Shown here: positions 16,431 to 26,296 of the stretch, piece by piece
Layout: every line of letters begins with the position of its first letter
Position numbering within the stretch: position 1 is the first letter of the stretch
DNA from: an uncultured Blautia sp.
GTDB taxonomy: Bacteria > Bacillota > Clostridia > Lachnospirales > Lachnospiraceae
Length of the DNA: 64,000 nucleotides
Direction: 5' to 3'
NCBI GenBank assembly: GCA_900539145.1
Contig: UQAX01000005.1
Location: 26,050 to 90,049 of the forward strand
Notes under the pieces: model-generated
The model's input: only the letters and a program-made list of their open reading frames with translations
Told to the model about the DNA's origin: nothing
The model's database searches: none
Translations under genes and position numbers: made by a program

Positions 16431-17621
16431 TTATAGCATATTTTCAATAAAAATCCCGTAACCTTTGGATGAATCCTGTACAAAAACATGAGTCACGGCT
16501 CCAATCAGTTTTCCGTCCTGAAGAATGGGACTTCCGCTCATTCCCTGTACAATTCCTCCTGTTTTCTCTAAAAGTCTGGGATCCGTCACCTGAATTTCAA
16601 AAGCTTTATTTGTTTTGGATTTATTTCGATAAATTTTCGTTATTTCAATATCATAGGTCTTCACTTCCTTGTTCAGATTTGTCAAAAGTTTCGCTTTTCC
16701 TTCTTTTACTTCTTGCTTATAGCCCACCATAACTTTCTCGTGAGGCAAACGTTTTGCATCAAATACCTCTCCGAAAATTCCAAGTTCTGTATTTTGGACT
16801 ATGGTTCCGATTTTCTTCTCCTGCTCATACTCAATATAGCCGGACAGTTCTCCCGGCATGCCTTTTGCTCCCTTCTGAATGGAAACAATCTCTGCTTCAT
16901 ACAATTCTCCTTCTGAAATATCCAGAAGTTCTCCTGTATCCGTATCGCTAATTCCATGTCCCAAAGCGCCGAATTTTCCGTTTTCATCCATATACGTCAT
17001 GGTTCCAATTCCCTGTGTATTATCCCGTATCCAAAGTCCCAGCTTATATTCGCCGTTCTGGTCTAATACAGGCAATATGGAAAGAGGTATTTTCTCACCA
17101 TTTCGGTTTACAAGAAGCTCCATGGTCTCTCCATGGCTTGCTTCAATTTTTTTAATCAAATCTTTTTTTCCAAAAACAGGGGTTCCGTCTACTTCCAAAA
17201 TATAATCTCCCGACTTTGCTATATGCGCTGCCGGTTCTGCCTGTACACCATCCTTATCTGTAATTTTTCCTGTATCAACTACCAGTACACCTTGTGTCTC
17301 CATGTACAAACCCACAGGCATACCACATACAGATACCCATTTTTCATCTGCTGTCTCTACCTGTACATCCTTTAAATAAATCATATCAAGGAAATGGCAC
17401 GGTATTTGATAACTGCCGTTCTTTGACACGTCAATACTTTTAGAATACGTCACAAAAGGATAATCCAACATCTTGGAAACTCCTGTTTCCTGTCCCTGAC
17501 GGATATAAATAGTATCCGGAATTGCTTTTTTCAGATAATGAATTCCAAAAACTGTCATAAAGCACATATCCGCTAATAATAATACGAAAATAAGGAGGCG
17601 ATAATTACGTTTTTTCTGCAA
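16431..17621 (-). CDS. spoIVB: SpoIVB serine peptidase
   Basis: A signalling protease secreted from the forespore that triggers pro-sigma-K processing. It has an N-terminal membrane anchor, a PDZ domain around the segment AHIAKSGDYILEVDGTPV, and an S55 peptidase domain with GALGHGISD (catalytic histidine) and QGMSGSPILQDGKLIGAVTHVF-like ending (catalytic serine in GMSGSP). I prefer TTG at 17621 as start because AAAGGA lies 9 bases upstream; in-frame ATGs at 17684 and 17660 have no ribosome binding site. That gives 396 residues. The gene lies between recN and spo0A, the standard position. Confidence 0.9.
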   Translation of the reverse strand: MQKKRNYRLLIFVLLLADMCFMTVFGIHYLKKAIPDTIYIRQGQETGVSKMLDYPFVTYSKSIDVSKNGSYQIPCHFLDMIYLKDVQVETADEKWVSVCGMPVGLYMETQGVLVVDTGKITDKDGVQAEPAAHIAKSGDYILEVDGTPVFGKKDLIKKIEASHGETMELLVNRNGEKIPLSILPVLDQNGEYKLGLWIRDNTQGIGTMTYMDENGKFGALGHGISDTDTGELLDISEGELYEAEIVSIQKGAKGMPGELSGYIEYEQEKKIGTIVQNTELGIFGEVFDAKRLPHEKVMVGYKQEVKEGKAKLLTNLNKEVKTYDIEITKIYRNKSKTNKAFEIQVTDPRLLEKTGGIVQGMSGSPILQDGKLIGAVTHVFVQDSSKGYGIFIENML

Positions 17622-17741
17622 AAAATCAAATCCTTTCCTATTTTTTTCAAATTTCACCATTATATTTAAGATAAATTGTAGCATTAAGTATAGTAAGAAA
17701 ATATATAAATATTCTCAATATAACTTAATGCAACAAGAAAG

Positions 17742-17759
17742 ATTGCGCAATAGCGCAAT
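17742..17759. terminator. Short GC-rich hairpin after the recN terminator
   Basis: ATTGCGC and GCGCAAT pair around AATA. On the minus strand it follows the main recN terminator and is followed by CTTTCTT, so it may be a back-up terminator. Confidence 0.45.
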
Positions 17760-17771
17760 TTCCTATGCAAT

Positions 17772-17801
17772 AAAAAAAGATACACTGCTGTGTACCTTTT
17801 T
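17772..17801 (-). terminator. Intrinsic terminator of the recN operon
   Basis: Minus strand: AAGGTACAC and GTGTATCTT (one G-U) around AGCA, followed by a seven-base T-run. It separates recN from spoIVB. Confidence 0.82.
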
Positions 17802-17818
17802 AGTATGTGATTATTTCT

Positions 17819-19501
17819 TTATTTCACTCTTGTATTTTTTTGTTGCTGTGCCAAATCTTTCATCTCTCTTGCATTTTGCAGTACCGCATTTGTTATTTCT
17901 GCACCGCCTAACATTCTGGCAAGCTCTTCCACGGATTGCTCCTCATTTAATCTGAAAATTTCTGTAACAGTTTCTCCATTTTTTACCTGTTTTTCAATAA
18001 TATAATGACCGGATGCCTGCGCTGCAATCTGGGGAAGGTGAGTAATACAAAGCACCTGATGTTTTTCTCCGATTAACGCCATTTTTTCAGCCACCTTCTG
18101 GGCGGTTCTGCCGCTAATTCCCGTATCAATTTCGTCAAAAATCAAAGTTTCTGTACAGTCTTTATCTGCCAGCAGCGTTTTAATTGCCAGCATAATTCGG
18201 GAAAGCTCACCACCGGATACCACTTTGGAAAGTTCCTTTACCGGCTCTCCCGGATTGGTGGAAATCAAAAAATGAATTTGGTCTTTTCCCAAGGCTGTGA
18301 ATTTTTCTCTTTCTTCAAAAGAGATTTCAAAAGAAACATTGAGAAAATTCAAATCCTGCAATCCCAAAATAATCTGTTCCTGTAATTGTTTTGCCCATTT
18401 TTTTCGTGCTTTTGTCAAAACAGCCGAAGCTTTTGAAAGCTCTTCTTCCTTTTCCTTCCACTGTTTTTCCAGTTTCTCTTTTCTTTCTTCAAAATGCAAA
18501 AGCTTTTCCAGTTTTTCTTCCTGCTCTGCCTGATAATCGAAAATTTCTGGTATAGTATGTCCGTATTTTGCCTTTAATCCGTTGATAATATCCAGCCTTT
18601 TTTCAATTTCAAAGAATTCTTCCTCGGAAAATGTAAATTCCGCCATATAGGAAGCAGTTTCCCTGTTAAAATCATTTAAAAGACTGTCTACATCGGTAAG
18701 AGAAGATAACAATCCTTCCAGATTTTCATCAAAGGAAGCAATCTGCGAAAGCTTCTGTAAAGCTCTGCTGATTTGTCCGGCACTGCCTTCTTCATATCCT
18801 GTAAGCTGATAAACTTCACCTAAATTTTCTGTGATTTTTTTACCGTTTAAAAGCTTTCGATAAGAGGCAGACAATTCTTCGTCTTCTTTGTCTTTTAACT
18901 CAGCCTCTGCGATTTCCTGTATTTCATACTCTAAAAAGTTGATTTCCCGTCTTCTCTGTTCTTCGTCTAACTGATAAGACTCTAATTCCTGCTTTATGCT
19001 TCGGTATTCTTTATAGAGTTCTTTTACTTTTTGTTTTTCTTTTTCAATCTCTGCCTGTCCGTAAGCGTCCAGAATTTCCATCTGTTTATCTGCATACAAA
19101 AGAGACTGGTGTTCGTGCTGTCCATGAATATCCAATAAAAGCTCTGAAATTTTCCGTATTCCGGAAACAGTGGTTGTCTCTCCGTTTATTTTACTGATAC
19201 TTCTGTTCTCGGTGAAACGGCGGGAAATAATTACCTGTCCGTCCTCCGGAAATACTTCCAGCTTTTTCAATTTTTCTTCTGTATCGGGGTTTACCTGAAA
19301 TACCAACTCCACATAAGCATAGTCTGCCCCCTCACGTATCATTTCTCTTGACATTTTCTGACCTAAGGCAAGATTTACAGAACCAATCAAAATGGACTTT
19401 CCGGCTCCTGTTTCACCGGTTAAAATATTCAGCCCTTCTTCAAAATCCACCTCTGCTTCTTCAATCAATGCAAGATTTTTTACATGTAAATGTACTAACA
19501 T
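17819..19501 (-). CDS. recN: DNA repair protein RecN
   Basis: A 560-residue SMC-like ATPase for double-strand break repair. Walker A is GETGAGKSILIG near residue 30; a long central coiled coil (about 150-370) follows; the C-terminal ABC signature VSGGELSRIMLAIK and Walker B LIFDEIDTGISG are near residues 450-490. Length is typical. It starts 20 bases after argR and is the last gene of the nusB-to-recN operon, ending at a terminator. I saw no SOS box in the short gap before it. Confidence 0.96.
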   Translation of the reverse strand: MLVHLHVKNLALIEEAEVDFEEGLNILTGETGAGKSILIGSVNLALGQKMSREMIREGADYAYVELVFQVNPDTEEKLKKLEVFPEDGQVIISRRFTENRSISKINGETTTVSGIRKISELLLDIHGQHEHQSLLYADKQMEILDAYGQAEIEKEKQKVKELYKEYRSIKQELESYQLDEEQRRREINFLEYEIQEIAEAELKDKEDEELSASYRKLLNGKKITENLGEVYQLTGYEEGSAGQISRALQKLSQIASFDENLEGLLSSLTDVDSLLNDFNRETASYMAEFTFSEEEFFEIEKRLDIINGLKAKYGHTIPEIFDYQAEQEEKLEKLLHFEERKEKLEKQWKEKEEELSKASAVLTKARKKWAKQLQEQIILGLQDLNFLNVSFEISFEEREKFTALGKDQIHFLISTNPGEPVKELSKVVSGGELSRIMLAIKTLLADKDCTETLIFDEIDTGISGRTAQKVAEKMALIGEKHQVLCITHLPQIAAQASGHYIIEKQVKNGETVTEIFRLNEEQSVEELARMLGGAEITNAVLQNAREMKDLAQQQKNTRVK

Positions 19502-19521
19502 TCTCAGAATACTCCATTTTT

Positions 19522-19980
19522 CTATTCATATACATGAATGACCTTTTTAATTTTGTTCATCAATGCCATTGCCTGTCCTTCATTTTTACAAAAACAGGCA
19601 ATAGTGTCGTCTCCTGCAAGACTTCCTACGATTTCCTGAAAGCTGATATGGTCCAAAGCTGCCGCTGCTGCATTTGCCATTCCTGCCGTAGTTTTAATAA
19701 CCAGAATGTTCTGGGCAATATCCATAGACAAATACGCATCTCTTAATACACGTATGTACTTTTCGCTGTCTGCTGTATTTGGAGAAGATACCAATCCATA
19801 TTTAGAACCTCCGTCCTGTCTTGCCATTTTCATCAACTTCATTTCCCGAATATCTCTGGAAACCGTTGCCTGTGTTACCTTAAAGCCTGCATCATTTAAT
19901 CTGGCTGCAAGCTCTTCCTGTGTCTCGATATCGTATTCGTTAATCAACTCTACAATTTTTGACTGTCTGGCGATTTTCAT
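19522..19980 (-). CDS. argR: Arginine repressor ArgR
   Basis: A 152-residue hexameric regulator that binds ARG boxes when arginine is present. The N-terminal winged helix includes QEELAARLNDAGFKVTQATVSRD; the C-terminal arginine-binding domain has VGSLAGDDTIACF. GTG (19989) and ATG (19986) codons overlap the AGGAGGTG ribosome binding site, so the ATG at 19980 is the likely start. It sits between nadK and recN as usual in Clostridia. The argC promoter in this same window carries a matching ARG box at 58761-58774. Confidence 0.95.
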   Translation of the reverse strand: MKIARQSKIVELINEYDIETQEELAARLNDAGFKVTQATVSRDIREMKLMKMARQDGGSKYGLVSSPNTADSEKYIRVLRDAYLSMDIAQNILVIKTTAGMANAAAAALDHISFQEIVGSLAGDDTIACFCKNEGQAMALMNKIKKVIHVYE

Positions 19981-19992
19981 ATTCATCACCTC

Positions 19993-20856
19993 CTAATTTT
20001 TCATTTTTGTGCGAAGCACCTCTAAAAAACTGATATTACTGATTTTAATGATTTTTGTATCACTTACAGAACGCTTGATTACAATTCTGTCGCCTATATT
20101 CATGGAAATATTGGTATCTCCGTCAAAGGATGCCACTGCTTTTCCCTCTCCGTTTTTCTGTGCGCCCTCTGTCACTTCCACGGTGATTTCATCCTCCGCA
20201 GGAAAAATAATGCTTCTGGTGTTTAAAGTATGAGGTGCAACCGGTGTCATAATCATAATATTGGTTTCCGGCGATACAATAGGACCGCCGGCGGAAAGGC
20301 TGTATCCCGTAGAGCCTGTTGCAGTTGAAATAATAATCCCATCTGCCGTATAAGAATTTAAAAATTCTCCATTGACATAATTATTAAAGCGGATGACACG
20401 CAAAGGGCCTTCTCTGCCTATGACAATATCGTTCAAGGCTACATCCTCTGCCACCATTTTCCCCCGATGGTATACTTTTCCGCTTAACATCATTCGATGC
20501 TCAATGGTGTAAGCATCTGCAATCAAATGATTAAGCGCAGGCTCAATGGACTCTTTATCAATCTCTGCAAGATAACCCAGAGTTCCCAGATTGATACCCA
20601 AAAGAGGGATTTGACGGCTTACCACATCTCTGGCAGCCTGCAGCAAAGTACCGTCGCCACCCAGCACGATTACGCATTCCACATCATCCGGTATGGCACG
20701 AATATCCGTATAATGGGTAAAGGGAGCTCGATTTCCAAAGCTTGCCGGACGAATGGCACAGCTTTTCCCCTTACCTTCCAAATATTTCGCAACTCTTTCC
20801 GATACCTTCAGTCCTTCGTCCTTTTCACTGTTTGCAATAATATAAAATTTATCCAT
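19993..20856 (-). CDS. nadK: NAD kinase
   Basis: A 287-residue ATP-NAD kinase that makes NADP. The GGDGT motif appears in VLGGDGTLLQAARD (about residues 62-75), followed by NLGTLGYLAE and the ATGSTGYSLSAGGPI block of the substrate site. It starts two bases after the tlyA stop and lies 12 bases before argR, so it is in the middle of one operon. Confidence 0.95.
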   Translation of the reverse strand: MDKFYIIANSEKDEGLKVSERVAKYLEGKGKSCAIRPASFGNRAPFTHYTDIRAIPDDVECVIVLGGDGTLLQAARDVVSRQIPLLGINLGTLGYLAEIDKESIEPALNHLIADAYTIEHRMMLSGKVYHRGKMVAEDVALNDIVIGREGPLRVIRFNNYVNGEFLNSYTADGIIISTATGSTGYSLSAGGPIVSPETNIMIMTPVAPHTLNTRSIIFPAEDEITVEVTEGAQKNGEGKAVASFDGDTNISMNIGDRIVIKRSVSDTKIIKISNISFLEVLRTKMKN

Positions 20857-20858
20857 AT

Positions 20859-21665
20859 CTATTTATCCAGTTCTTTATGGGCATTTGCCACTGTTTCTTT
20901 GATATCCAATAAGGTATCTTCCGGAAGGTCATCTACTTTCTTTTTTAAATGAAGAAGGTATTCGATATTTCCCTCCGGTCCTTTAATTGGCGAATACTCT
21001 AAGTGCAGTGTGGCGTAGCCGATGCTTTTAGCATAGTCCACTACTTTTTCAATGACTTCCTCATGAACTTTCGGCTCTCTTACTACACCTTTTTTTCCTA
21101 CCTTTTCTCTGCCTGCCTCAAACTGCGGCTTAATCAGACAAACCACTTCTCCGTCTGCCTTTAACAGGTGGTATACCGGCAGTAAAACCTTGGTAAGAGA
21201 AATAAAGGATACGTCAATGGAAGAAAAATCAGCCGCTTCCTGTAAATCCTCCGGCACTACATAACGGATGTTTGTTTTTTCCATACATACAACACGAGGA
21301 TCATTTCGAAGCTTCCAATCCAGCTGTCCGTGCCCTACGTCAATGGCATAGACCTTCACTGCGCCGTTTTGCAGCATACAGTCTGTAAATCCTCCTGTGG
21401 AAGAACCTACGTCCATACAGATTTTATTTTCCAAAACAACGTCGAAATGGCTCATTGCCTTCTCAAGCTTTAAGCCTCCACGACTTACATATTTCAAAGT
21501 ACTGCCTCGAACCTCAATGTTCACGGTATCCTGAAACATGGTTCCCGCTTTATCTTCTTTCTGATTATCTACATATACGTTTCCTGCCATAATGACAGCT
21601 TTTGCCTTTTCTCTGGAAACTGCCAGCCCTCTTTTTACAAGCAGGACATCAAGACGTTCCTTCAT
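20859..21665 (-). CDS. tlyA: TlyA-family rRNA 2'-O-methyltransferase / S4-domain protein
   Basis: A 268-residue protein with an N-terminal S4 RNA-binding domain (residues 1-65, ERLDVLLVKRGLAVSREKA) and an FtsJ-like SAM-dependent methyltransferase domain with DVGSSTGGFTDCML. TlyA in mycobacteria methylates 16S and 23S rRNA; in Firmicutes the role is less clear, and some relatives are described as hemolysin-like. It starts on the base before the dxs stop, so the two are tightly coupled. Confidence 0.9.
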   Translation of the reverse strand: MKERLDVLLVKRGLAVSREKAKAVIMAGNVYVDNQKEDKAGTMFQDTVNIEVRGSTLKYVSRGGLKLEKAMSHFDVVLENKICMDVGSSTGGFTDCMLQNGAVKVYAIDVGHGQLDWKLRNDPRVVCMEKTNIRYVVPEDLQEAADFSSIDVSFISLTKVLLPVYHLLKADGEVVCLIKPQFEAGREKVGKKGVVREPKVHEEVIEKVVDYAKSIGYATLHLEYSPIKGPEGNIEYLLHLKKKVDDLPEDTLLDIKETVANAHKELDK

Positions 21666-23522
21666 TTATTTTGCCTCCTTGATTTTTTTATAAACCGAAA
21701 CTGCGTCAATTCCTGCTTTTTCCTTTAATTTTTCAGGATTTCCATGTTCGATAAACCGATCCGGAAGTGCAATATTCAGCACACTGACCTGTGGATGATG
21801 TCTGTGCATATAATCCAGCACTGCGCTTCCAAAACCGCCCTTTTGTACATTTTCTTCCATGGTTACAAGCAGGGAATGTTCCTTTGCCAGTCTGTCCAGC
21901 ATTTTTTCATCCAGAGGCTTTACAAATCTGGCATTTACAAGAGTCGGATTTTCTCCTTCTGCTTTCAGCATTTCATAAACCTGATAACCTGTCTTTACCA
22001 TACTTCCCACCGGAAGCAATGCAATGGAATTTCCCTCGTAAATCATCTCACTGCGCCCTTTTAAAACAGGGGCTCTGTATTCTTCCAGCCCGTCATAAGC
22101 TTCTCCTCTTGGATAGCGGATTGCAATAGGACCATCATAATTCACTGCAAATTTCATCATATCGGAAAGCTCCCATTTATTTTTCGGAGCCATAATCGTC
22201 ATATTGGGTATCATGGATAAATAGGTTAAATCAAAGCAGCCCTGATGAGTTTCTCCGTCACTTCCTACCAAACCTGCTCGGTCTACTGCAAAAATCACAT
22301 GAAGATTTTGCAGACACACATCCTCAATCATCTGGTCCACTGCCCTTTGTAAAAAGGAGGAATAAATTGCCACCACCGGTATCATGCCTCCAAGAGCAAG
22401 TCCCGCCGCAAAAGTCACGGCATGTTCTTCTGCAATTCCCACATCAAAGAAACGCTCCGGAAACATATTGCGGAAACGCTTTAATCCCGTTCCGTCCGGC
22501 ATAGCTGCCGTAACCGCCACCACACGTTCGTCTCTGTCTCCGAATTTTCGCATGACGGTGGAAAAAATATCTGTATAATTTGCCTTTCCGCCGCTGCTTA
22601 ATGGAAGACCGTTTTCCAAATCAAAGGCTGCCGTTCCGTGAAAACGGGCAGGATGACGCATAGCAGGCTCATATCCCCTGCCTTTTTCTGTTTTTACGTG
22701 TACCAGCACCGGACCTGAAATCTTCTTTGCCTCCTGAAAGGTCTGAATAAGCTTGGAACAGTCATGTCCGTTTACAGGTCCTAAATAGGTAATACCCATA
22801 TCTTCAAAAAACATTCCCGGAATTACCAGCCGCTTAATGCTGTCCTTTGTCTTATGCAGCCGTTTAATCGTCGCAGGACCAATTCCCGGTATTTTACTCA
22901 GACTGTTTTTCACACCTGTTTTAAATTCCTGATATCCTTCTGCTGTGCGAACGTTGCTTAAATAGCTGGAAATTCCTCCCACATTTTCAGAAATAGACAT
23001 TTCATTGTCATTTAACACAATAATAAAATTTTTCTTTAACGCAGAAGCATTATTCAAAGCCTCATACGCCATTCCGCCTGTGAGAGCGCCGTCTCCGATA
23101 ATGGATACCACATGGTAATTTTCCTGCTTTAAGTCTCTTGCCCGCACATATCCCACACCTGCCGATATGGAGGTTGAGCTGTGTCCCGTATCAAAAGCGT
23201 CACAGGGACTTTCACATCTTTTGGGAAATCCGCTCATACCGCCTAAGGTACGAAGTCCGTCAAAGCCTTCTTTTCGCCCTGTTAAAATTTTATGGGTATA
23301 GGATTGGTGTCCCACATCCCAGATAAGCTTGTCCTCCGGCAAACAAAACACATAATGCAGCGCCATGGTAAGCTCCACCACACCTAAATTAGATGCCAGA
23401 TGCCCGCCGGTCTTACTTACATGCTCTAAAAGAAATTCCCGAATTTCCTGTGCAAGCTGCTCCATATCTTCTAATGGGACTTTTTTAATGTCGTTCTCTT
23501 TTTTTATATTTTCTAAAATCAT
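21666..23522 (-). CDS. dxs: 1-deoxy-D-xylulose-5-phosphate synthase
   Basis: A 618-residue thiamine-diphosphate enzyme that starts the MEP isoprenoid pathway from pyruvate and glyceraldehyde-3-phosphate. The N-terminal GGHLASNLGVVELT, the ThDP motif IIGDGALTGGMAYEAL...NDNEMSIS, the transketolase block GIAEEHAVTFAAGLA and the C-terminal PDRFIEHG are visible. The ATG at 23522 (14 bases after the ispA stop, AGAGGTG upstream) gives normal length; an ORF from 23660 would add 46 unrelated residues that overlap ispA. It pairs with ispA in one operon. Confidence 0.96.
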   Translation of the reverse strand: MILENIKKENDIKKVPLEDMEQLAQEIREFLLEHVSKTGGHLASNLGVVELTMALHYVFCLPEDKLIWDVGHQSYTHKILTGRKEGFDGLRTLGGMSGFPKRCESPCDAFDTGHSSTSISAGVGYVRARDLKQENYHVVSIIGDGALTGGMAYEALNNASALKKNFIIVLNDNEMSISENVGGISSYLSNVRTAEGYQEFKTGVKNSLSKIPGIGPATIKRLHKTKDSIKRLVIPGMFFEDMGITYLGPVNGHDCSKLIQTFQEAKKISGPVLVHVKTEKGRGYEPAMRHPARFHGTAAFDLENGLPLSSGGKANYTDIFSTVMRKFGDRDERVVAVTAAMPDGTGLKRFRNMFPERFFDVGIAEEHAVTFAAGLALGGMIPVVAIYSSFLQRAVDQMIEDVCLQNLHVIFAVDRAGLVGSDGETHQGCFDLTYLSMIPNMTIMAPKNKWELSDMMKFAVNYDGPIAIRYPRGEAYDGLEEYRAPVLKGRSEMIYEGNSIALLPVGSMVKTGYQVYEMLKAEGENPTLVNARFVKPLDEKMLDRLAKEHSLLVTMEENVQKGGFGSAVLDYMHRHHPQVSVLNIALPDRFIEHGNPEKLKEKAGIDAVSVYKKIKEAK

Positions 23523-23535
23523 TCGTAATGCACCT

Positions 23536-24426
23536 CTATTTTCTGCGGGCACATAAAGACTGAAACAGTTCTTCCAAAAAACTCTTTTCATCTGTAAGCT
23601 CACGAAGAAGCCCAACGGCTTCATCTGTAAGCTTTTGCACCTCATTCCCCGCTTTTTCAATGCCTTCTAAGGTCACATACGTGGTCTTATTATTTTTTTC
23701 ATCACTTCCAATCGGCTTTCCAAGCTCCTCCGCACTGCTGATAACGTCCAAAATATCATCCTGTATCTGAAAAGCAATACCGATTTTACTGCCGATTTGC
23801 TCCAGCTTTTCAATATCCGAAGCCCCCGCAAGAATACCGCCAACCATCAGAGCGGCCTCGATTAAAGCCGAAGTTTTATTTTCATATATATAATCCAAAA
23901 GCTGTTTTTCCAGAGGTTTTCCGTCATTTTCCACGTCAACGCCCTGTCCGCCCAGCATTCCTTTTATTCCTGTTTTCTGTGCCAAAACCTTTAAGGCTTT
24001 TGCCACACGCTGAAGCTCTGCCTCATTCTTTGCCATATCAAAGGCAGAAAAAGCTGTCTCATAAGCATAGTTTAACAGAGCGTCCCCTGCTAAAATTGCC
24101 GCCGCTTCTCCAAAGACAATATGGGTGGTTTGCTTTCCCCGTCTGAATTCATCATTGTCAAGGGCAGGTAAATCATCATGAATTAAAGAATGGGTATGAA
24201 CCATTTCCAAGGCTGCCATAAAAGGCTCGATGATTTCCCCTTCTCCTCCCAAAATCTGATAAGCTTCTCTCATAAATACAGGTCTTAAACGCTTTCCTCC
24301 TGCTTTCATGCTGTAATTTACAGCTTCTGCCATTCTCCCTGAAAATCCATGCTCTTCAGGCAGATATTTCTCAATCACAGCCTCTGCAAAGTCTGTTCTT
24401 TCCTGAAGTTCTGTTTTAAAATTCAC
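23536..24426 (-). CDS. ispA: Polyprenyl (farnesyl/geranylgeranyl) diphosphate synthase
   Basis: A 296-residue trans-prenyltransferase that condenses isopentenyl diphosphate with allylic diphosphates. The first aspartate-rich motif is HDDLPALDND (about residues 83-92) and the second is FQIQDDILDV. GGKRLRPV near residue 45 is the other hallmark. The gene overlaps the xseB end by 11 bases and precedes dxs, its pathway partner. The exact chain length (C15 or C20) cannot be read safely. Confidence 0.92.
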   Translation of the reverse strand: MNFKTELQERTDFAEAVIEKYLPEEHGFSGRMAEAVNYSMKAGGKRLRPVFMREAYQILGGEGEIIEPFMAALEMVHTHSLIHDDLPALDNDEFRRGKQTTHIVFGEAAAILAGDALLNYAYETAFSAFDMAKNEAELQRVAKALKVLAQKTGIKGMLGGQGVDVENDGKPLEKQLLDYIYENKTSALIEAALMVGGILAGASDIEKLEQIGSKIGIAFQIQDDILDVISSAEELGKPIGSDEKNNKTTYVTLEGIEKAGNEVQKLTDEAVGLLRELTDEKSFLEELFQSLCARRK

Positions 24427-24634
24427 TTAAATCACCATCTTTATTCATCTGGAGCATTTTTTTCTCAACCATATCGATTTTTTGGCTGCACTGCTTTAAG
24501 ACTTCCATTCCTTTTTGGTACATGGCAAAGGAGTCCTCCAGAGAGATTTCTCTGCTTTCCAGCTTTTCTACAATTTTATCCAGCTCCTGCAAGCCTTCCT
24601 CAATGGTTCTTTCTTCTGTCAGTTTCTCCGTCAA
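24416..24634 (-). CDS. xseB: Exodeoxyribonuclease VII small subunit
   Basis: A 72-residue helical protein. EEGLQELDKIVEKLESREISLEDSFAMY, given here only as the pattern of the XseB hairpin, is the family signature. It follows xseA by 3 bases and overlaps the ispA start by 11 bases. With XseA it forms exonuclease VII, which degrades single-stranded DNA from both ends. Confidence 0.92.
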   Translation of the reverse strand: MTEKLTEERTIEEGLQELDKIVEKLESREISLEDSFAMYQKGMEVLKQCSQKIDMVEKKMLQMNKDGDLSEF

Positions 24635-24637
24635 TCT

Positions 24638-25849
24638 CTATGCTCCTCTCTTTTCTTTTTTCACATCGGTTACTTTTGTTATAATCGTTCCGTCTGTCAC
24701 CTGAATTTTCAGCTCTTCTCCCACCTTCACCTGAGAAATGCCGGTAACGGCAGAGCCTGTTTGATTTTCCACATAAGAAAAGCCCTGATTTAATTTTTCA
24801 AGAGGTGACAGCCCCTTCATTCGTTCAATATAAATGTTCAAGTTTTGTCTGGCATGGAAAATCTGCGCTTCCATCGCACTCTGTATTCTGTTCTCCAAAT
24901 CCAGCAGGCGTGTACGCTTTTCCCTTATCTGAAACTCCGGACTTCCATACAGTAGACGATTTTCATAATATTTTATCTGCTGCTGTAAAAGCTGAATTTT
25001 ATTTTCCAGATTTCTTGAAAGCTTCTGACGATAATTTTCAAGAGACTGAAAAACGCCTCGGATATCTGCCACAGCCAGCTCTGCGGCTGCCGAAGGTGTT
25101 GGCGCACGCAAATCTGCCACAAAGTCCGCAATCGTGGTATCGGTTTCATGTCCCACTGCTGATATTATGGGAATTTTACAGTTAAAAATTGCTCTCGCCA
25201 CTTCCTCCTCGTTAAACGCCCACAAATCTTCCACAGAACCGCCGCCACGACCTACAATCATCACATCCACGCCGTAAGCATCCAGCTTTTCAATTCCTTC
25301 AATAATACTTTCCTTTGCACCGTCTCCCTGTACCAGCGCCGGATACAAAATAAGCTGAACATAAGGATTTCGTCTTCCGGCCACATTGCGGATATCCTGT
25401 ATGGCCGCTCCTGTGGGCGCCGTAACAATCCCCACGGTTTTTGCATAAGCCGGAATAGGCTGCTTGTATTCCTTTGCAAACATTCCCATCTCTTCCAGCT
25501 CTGCTTTTAATGCCAGAAAACGCTCGTATAAAAGTCCTGCGCCTTCCAAAGTAATCTCTTTGGCGTAAAGCTGATATTTTCCGTCTCTTTCATATACGCT
25601 GACGCTTCCGCTTACTACGACTTTATCGCCGTTTTTCATGGAAAATGCCAGCCCCTTTCTCTGTCCCGCAAACATGACGCAGGCAAGAGCTCCTGTCTCA
25701 TCTTTTAATGAAAAGTAAATATGTCCGGAGGTATGATACTTACAATTTGATACTTCACCTTTTATACTTACTTTATTCAACAGAAAATCCTGCTGAAACA
25801 TATTTTTTATATAATTGTTTACCTGCCCTACGGAGTAGATACTGTTCAT
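24638..25849 (-). CDS. xseA: Exodeoxyribonuclease VII large subunit
   Basis: A 403-residue protein with an N-terminal OB fold (about 1-100; SNCKYHTSGHIYFSLKD), a catalytic domain with TAPTGAAIQDI, GRGGGSVEDLWAFNEE and SAVGHETDTTIAD, then a coiled coil and a C-terminal segment. It overlaps nusB by 4 bases (ATGA) and is followed 3 bases later by xseB. Confidence 0.96.
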   Translation of the reverse strand: MNSIYSVGQVNNYIKNMFQQDFLLNKVSIKGEVSNCKYHTSGHIYFSLKDETGALACVMFAGQRKGLAFSMKNGDKVVVSGSVSVYERDGKYQLYAKEITLEGAGLLYERFLALKAELEEMGMFAKEYKQPIPAYAKTVGIVTAPTGAAIQDIRNVAGRRNPYVQLILYPALVQGDGAKESIIEGIEKLDAYGVDVMIVGRGGGSVEDLWAFNEEEVARAIFNCKIPIISAVGHETDTTIADFVADLRAPTPSAAAELAVADIRGVFQSLENYRQKLSRNLENKIQLLQQQIKYYENRLLYGSPEFQIREKRTRLLDLENRIQSAMEAQIFHARQNLNIYIERMKGLSPLEKLNQGFSYVENQTGSAVTGISQVKVGEELKIQVTDGTIITKVTDVKKEKRGA

Positions 25850-26253
25850 AAATCTTCCCTTGCTATTTTACCCAGTATTCCGTTTACGAAAGAAGCAGAG
25901 TCGTCTCCGCCAAAGCTTTTACTGATTTCAACGGCTTCATTGATGGCTACCTTGACCGGTACGTCTTCATCATATTTCATTTCATAAACAGCCAGACGAA
26001 GAATATTTAAGTCTACCTTGCTCATTCTCTTTGTCTTCCAGCCCGCTGATTTCTCATTTAACAAAGCATCGATTTCTTCTAAATGCTCTTTTACCAGCGT
26101 ATATTTATTTTCCATATAAGCCTGTTCTGTGGGCTGTAAGTCAGAAAGTCCTTCAAAATACAGCTGTATCTGTTTCGGCATTTCCTCTGTTTCATTAAAT
26201 TCTCCTAAAAAAAGAAGTTTGAAAATGTGTTCTCTCATTTCTCGTCTTCCCAT
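25846..26253 (-). CDS. nusB: Transcription antitermination factor NusB
   Basis: A 135-residue all-helical protein that works with NusE in rRNA antitermination. GRREMREHIFKLLFLGEF at the N-terminus and the C-terminal PVKVAINEAVEISKSFGGDDSASFVNGILGKI pattern are family signatures (the latter recognised in parts). It is the first gene of the nusB-xseA-xseB-ispA-dxs-tlyA-nadK-argR-recN chain; asp23 lies upstream behind a weak terminator. Confidence 0.94.
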   Translation of the reverse strand: MGRREMREHIFKLLFLGEFNETEEMPKQIQLYFEGLSDLQPTEQAYMENKYTLVKEHLEEIDALLNEKSAGWKTKRMSKVDLNILRLAVYEMKYDEDVPVKVAINEAVEISKSFGGDDSASFVNGILGKIAREDL

Positions 26254-26296
26254 ATTTCTTCCTCCTGTACGTATCCTTTTTAAATTCTCTTATAGC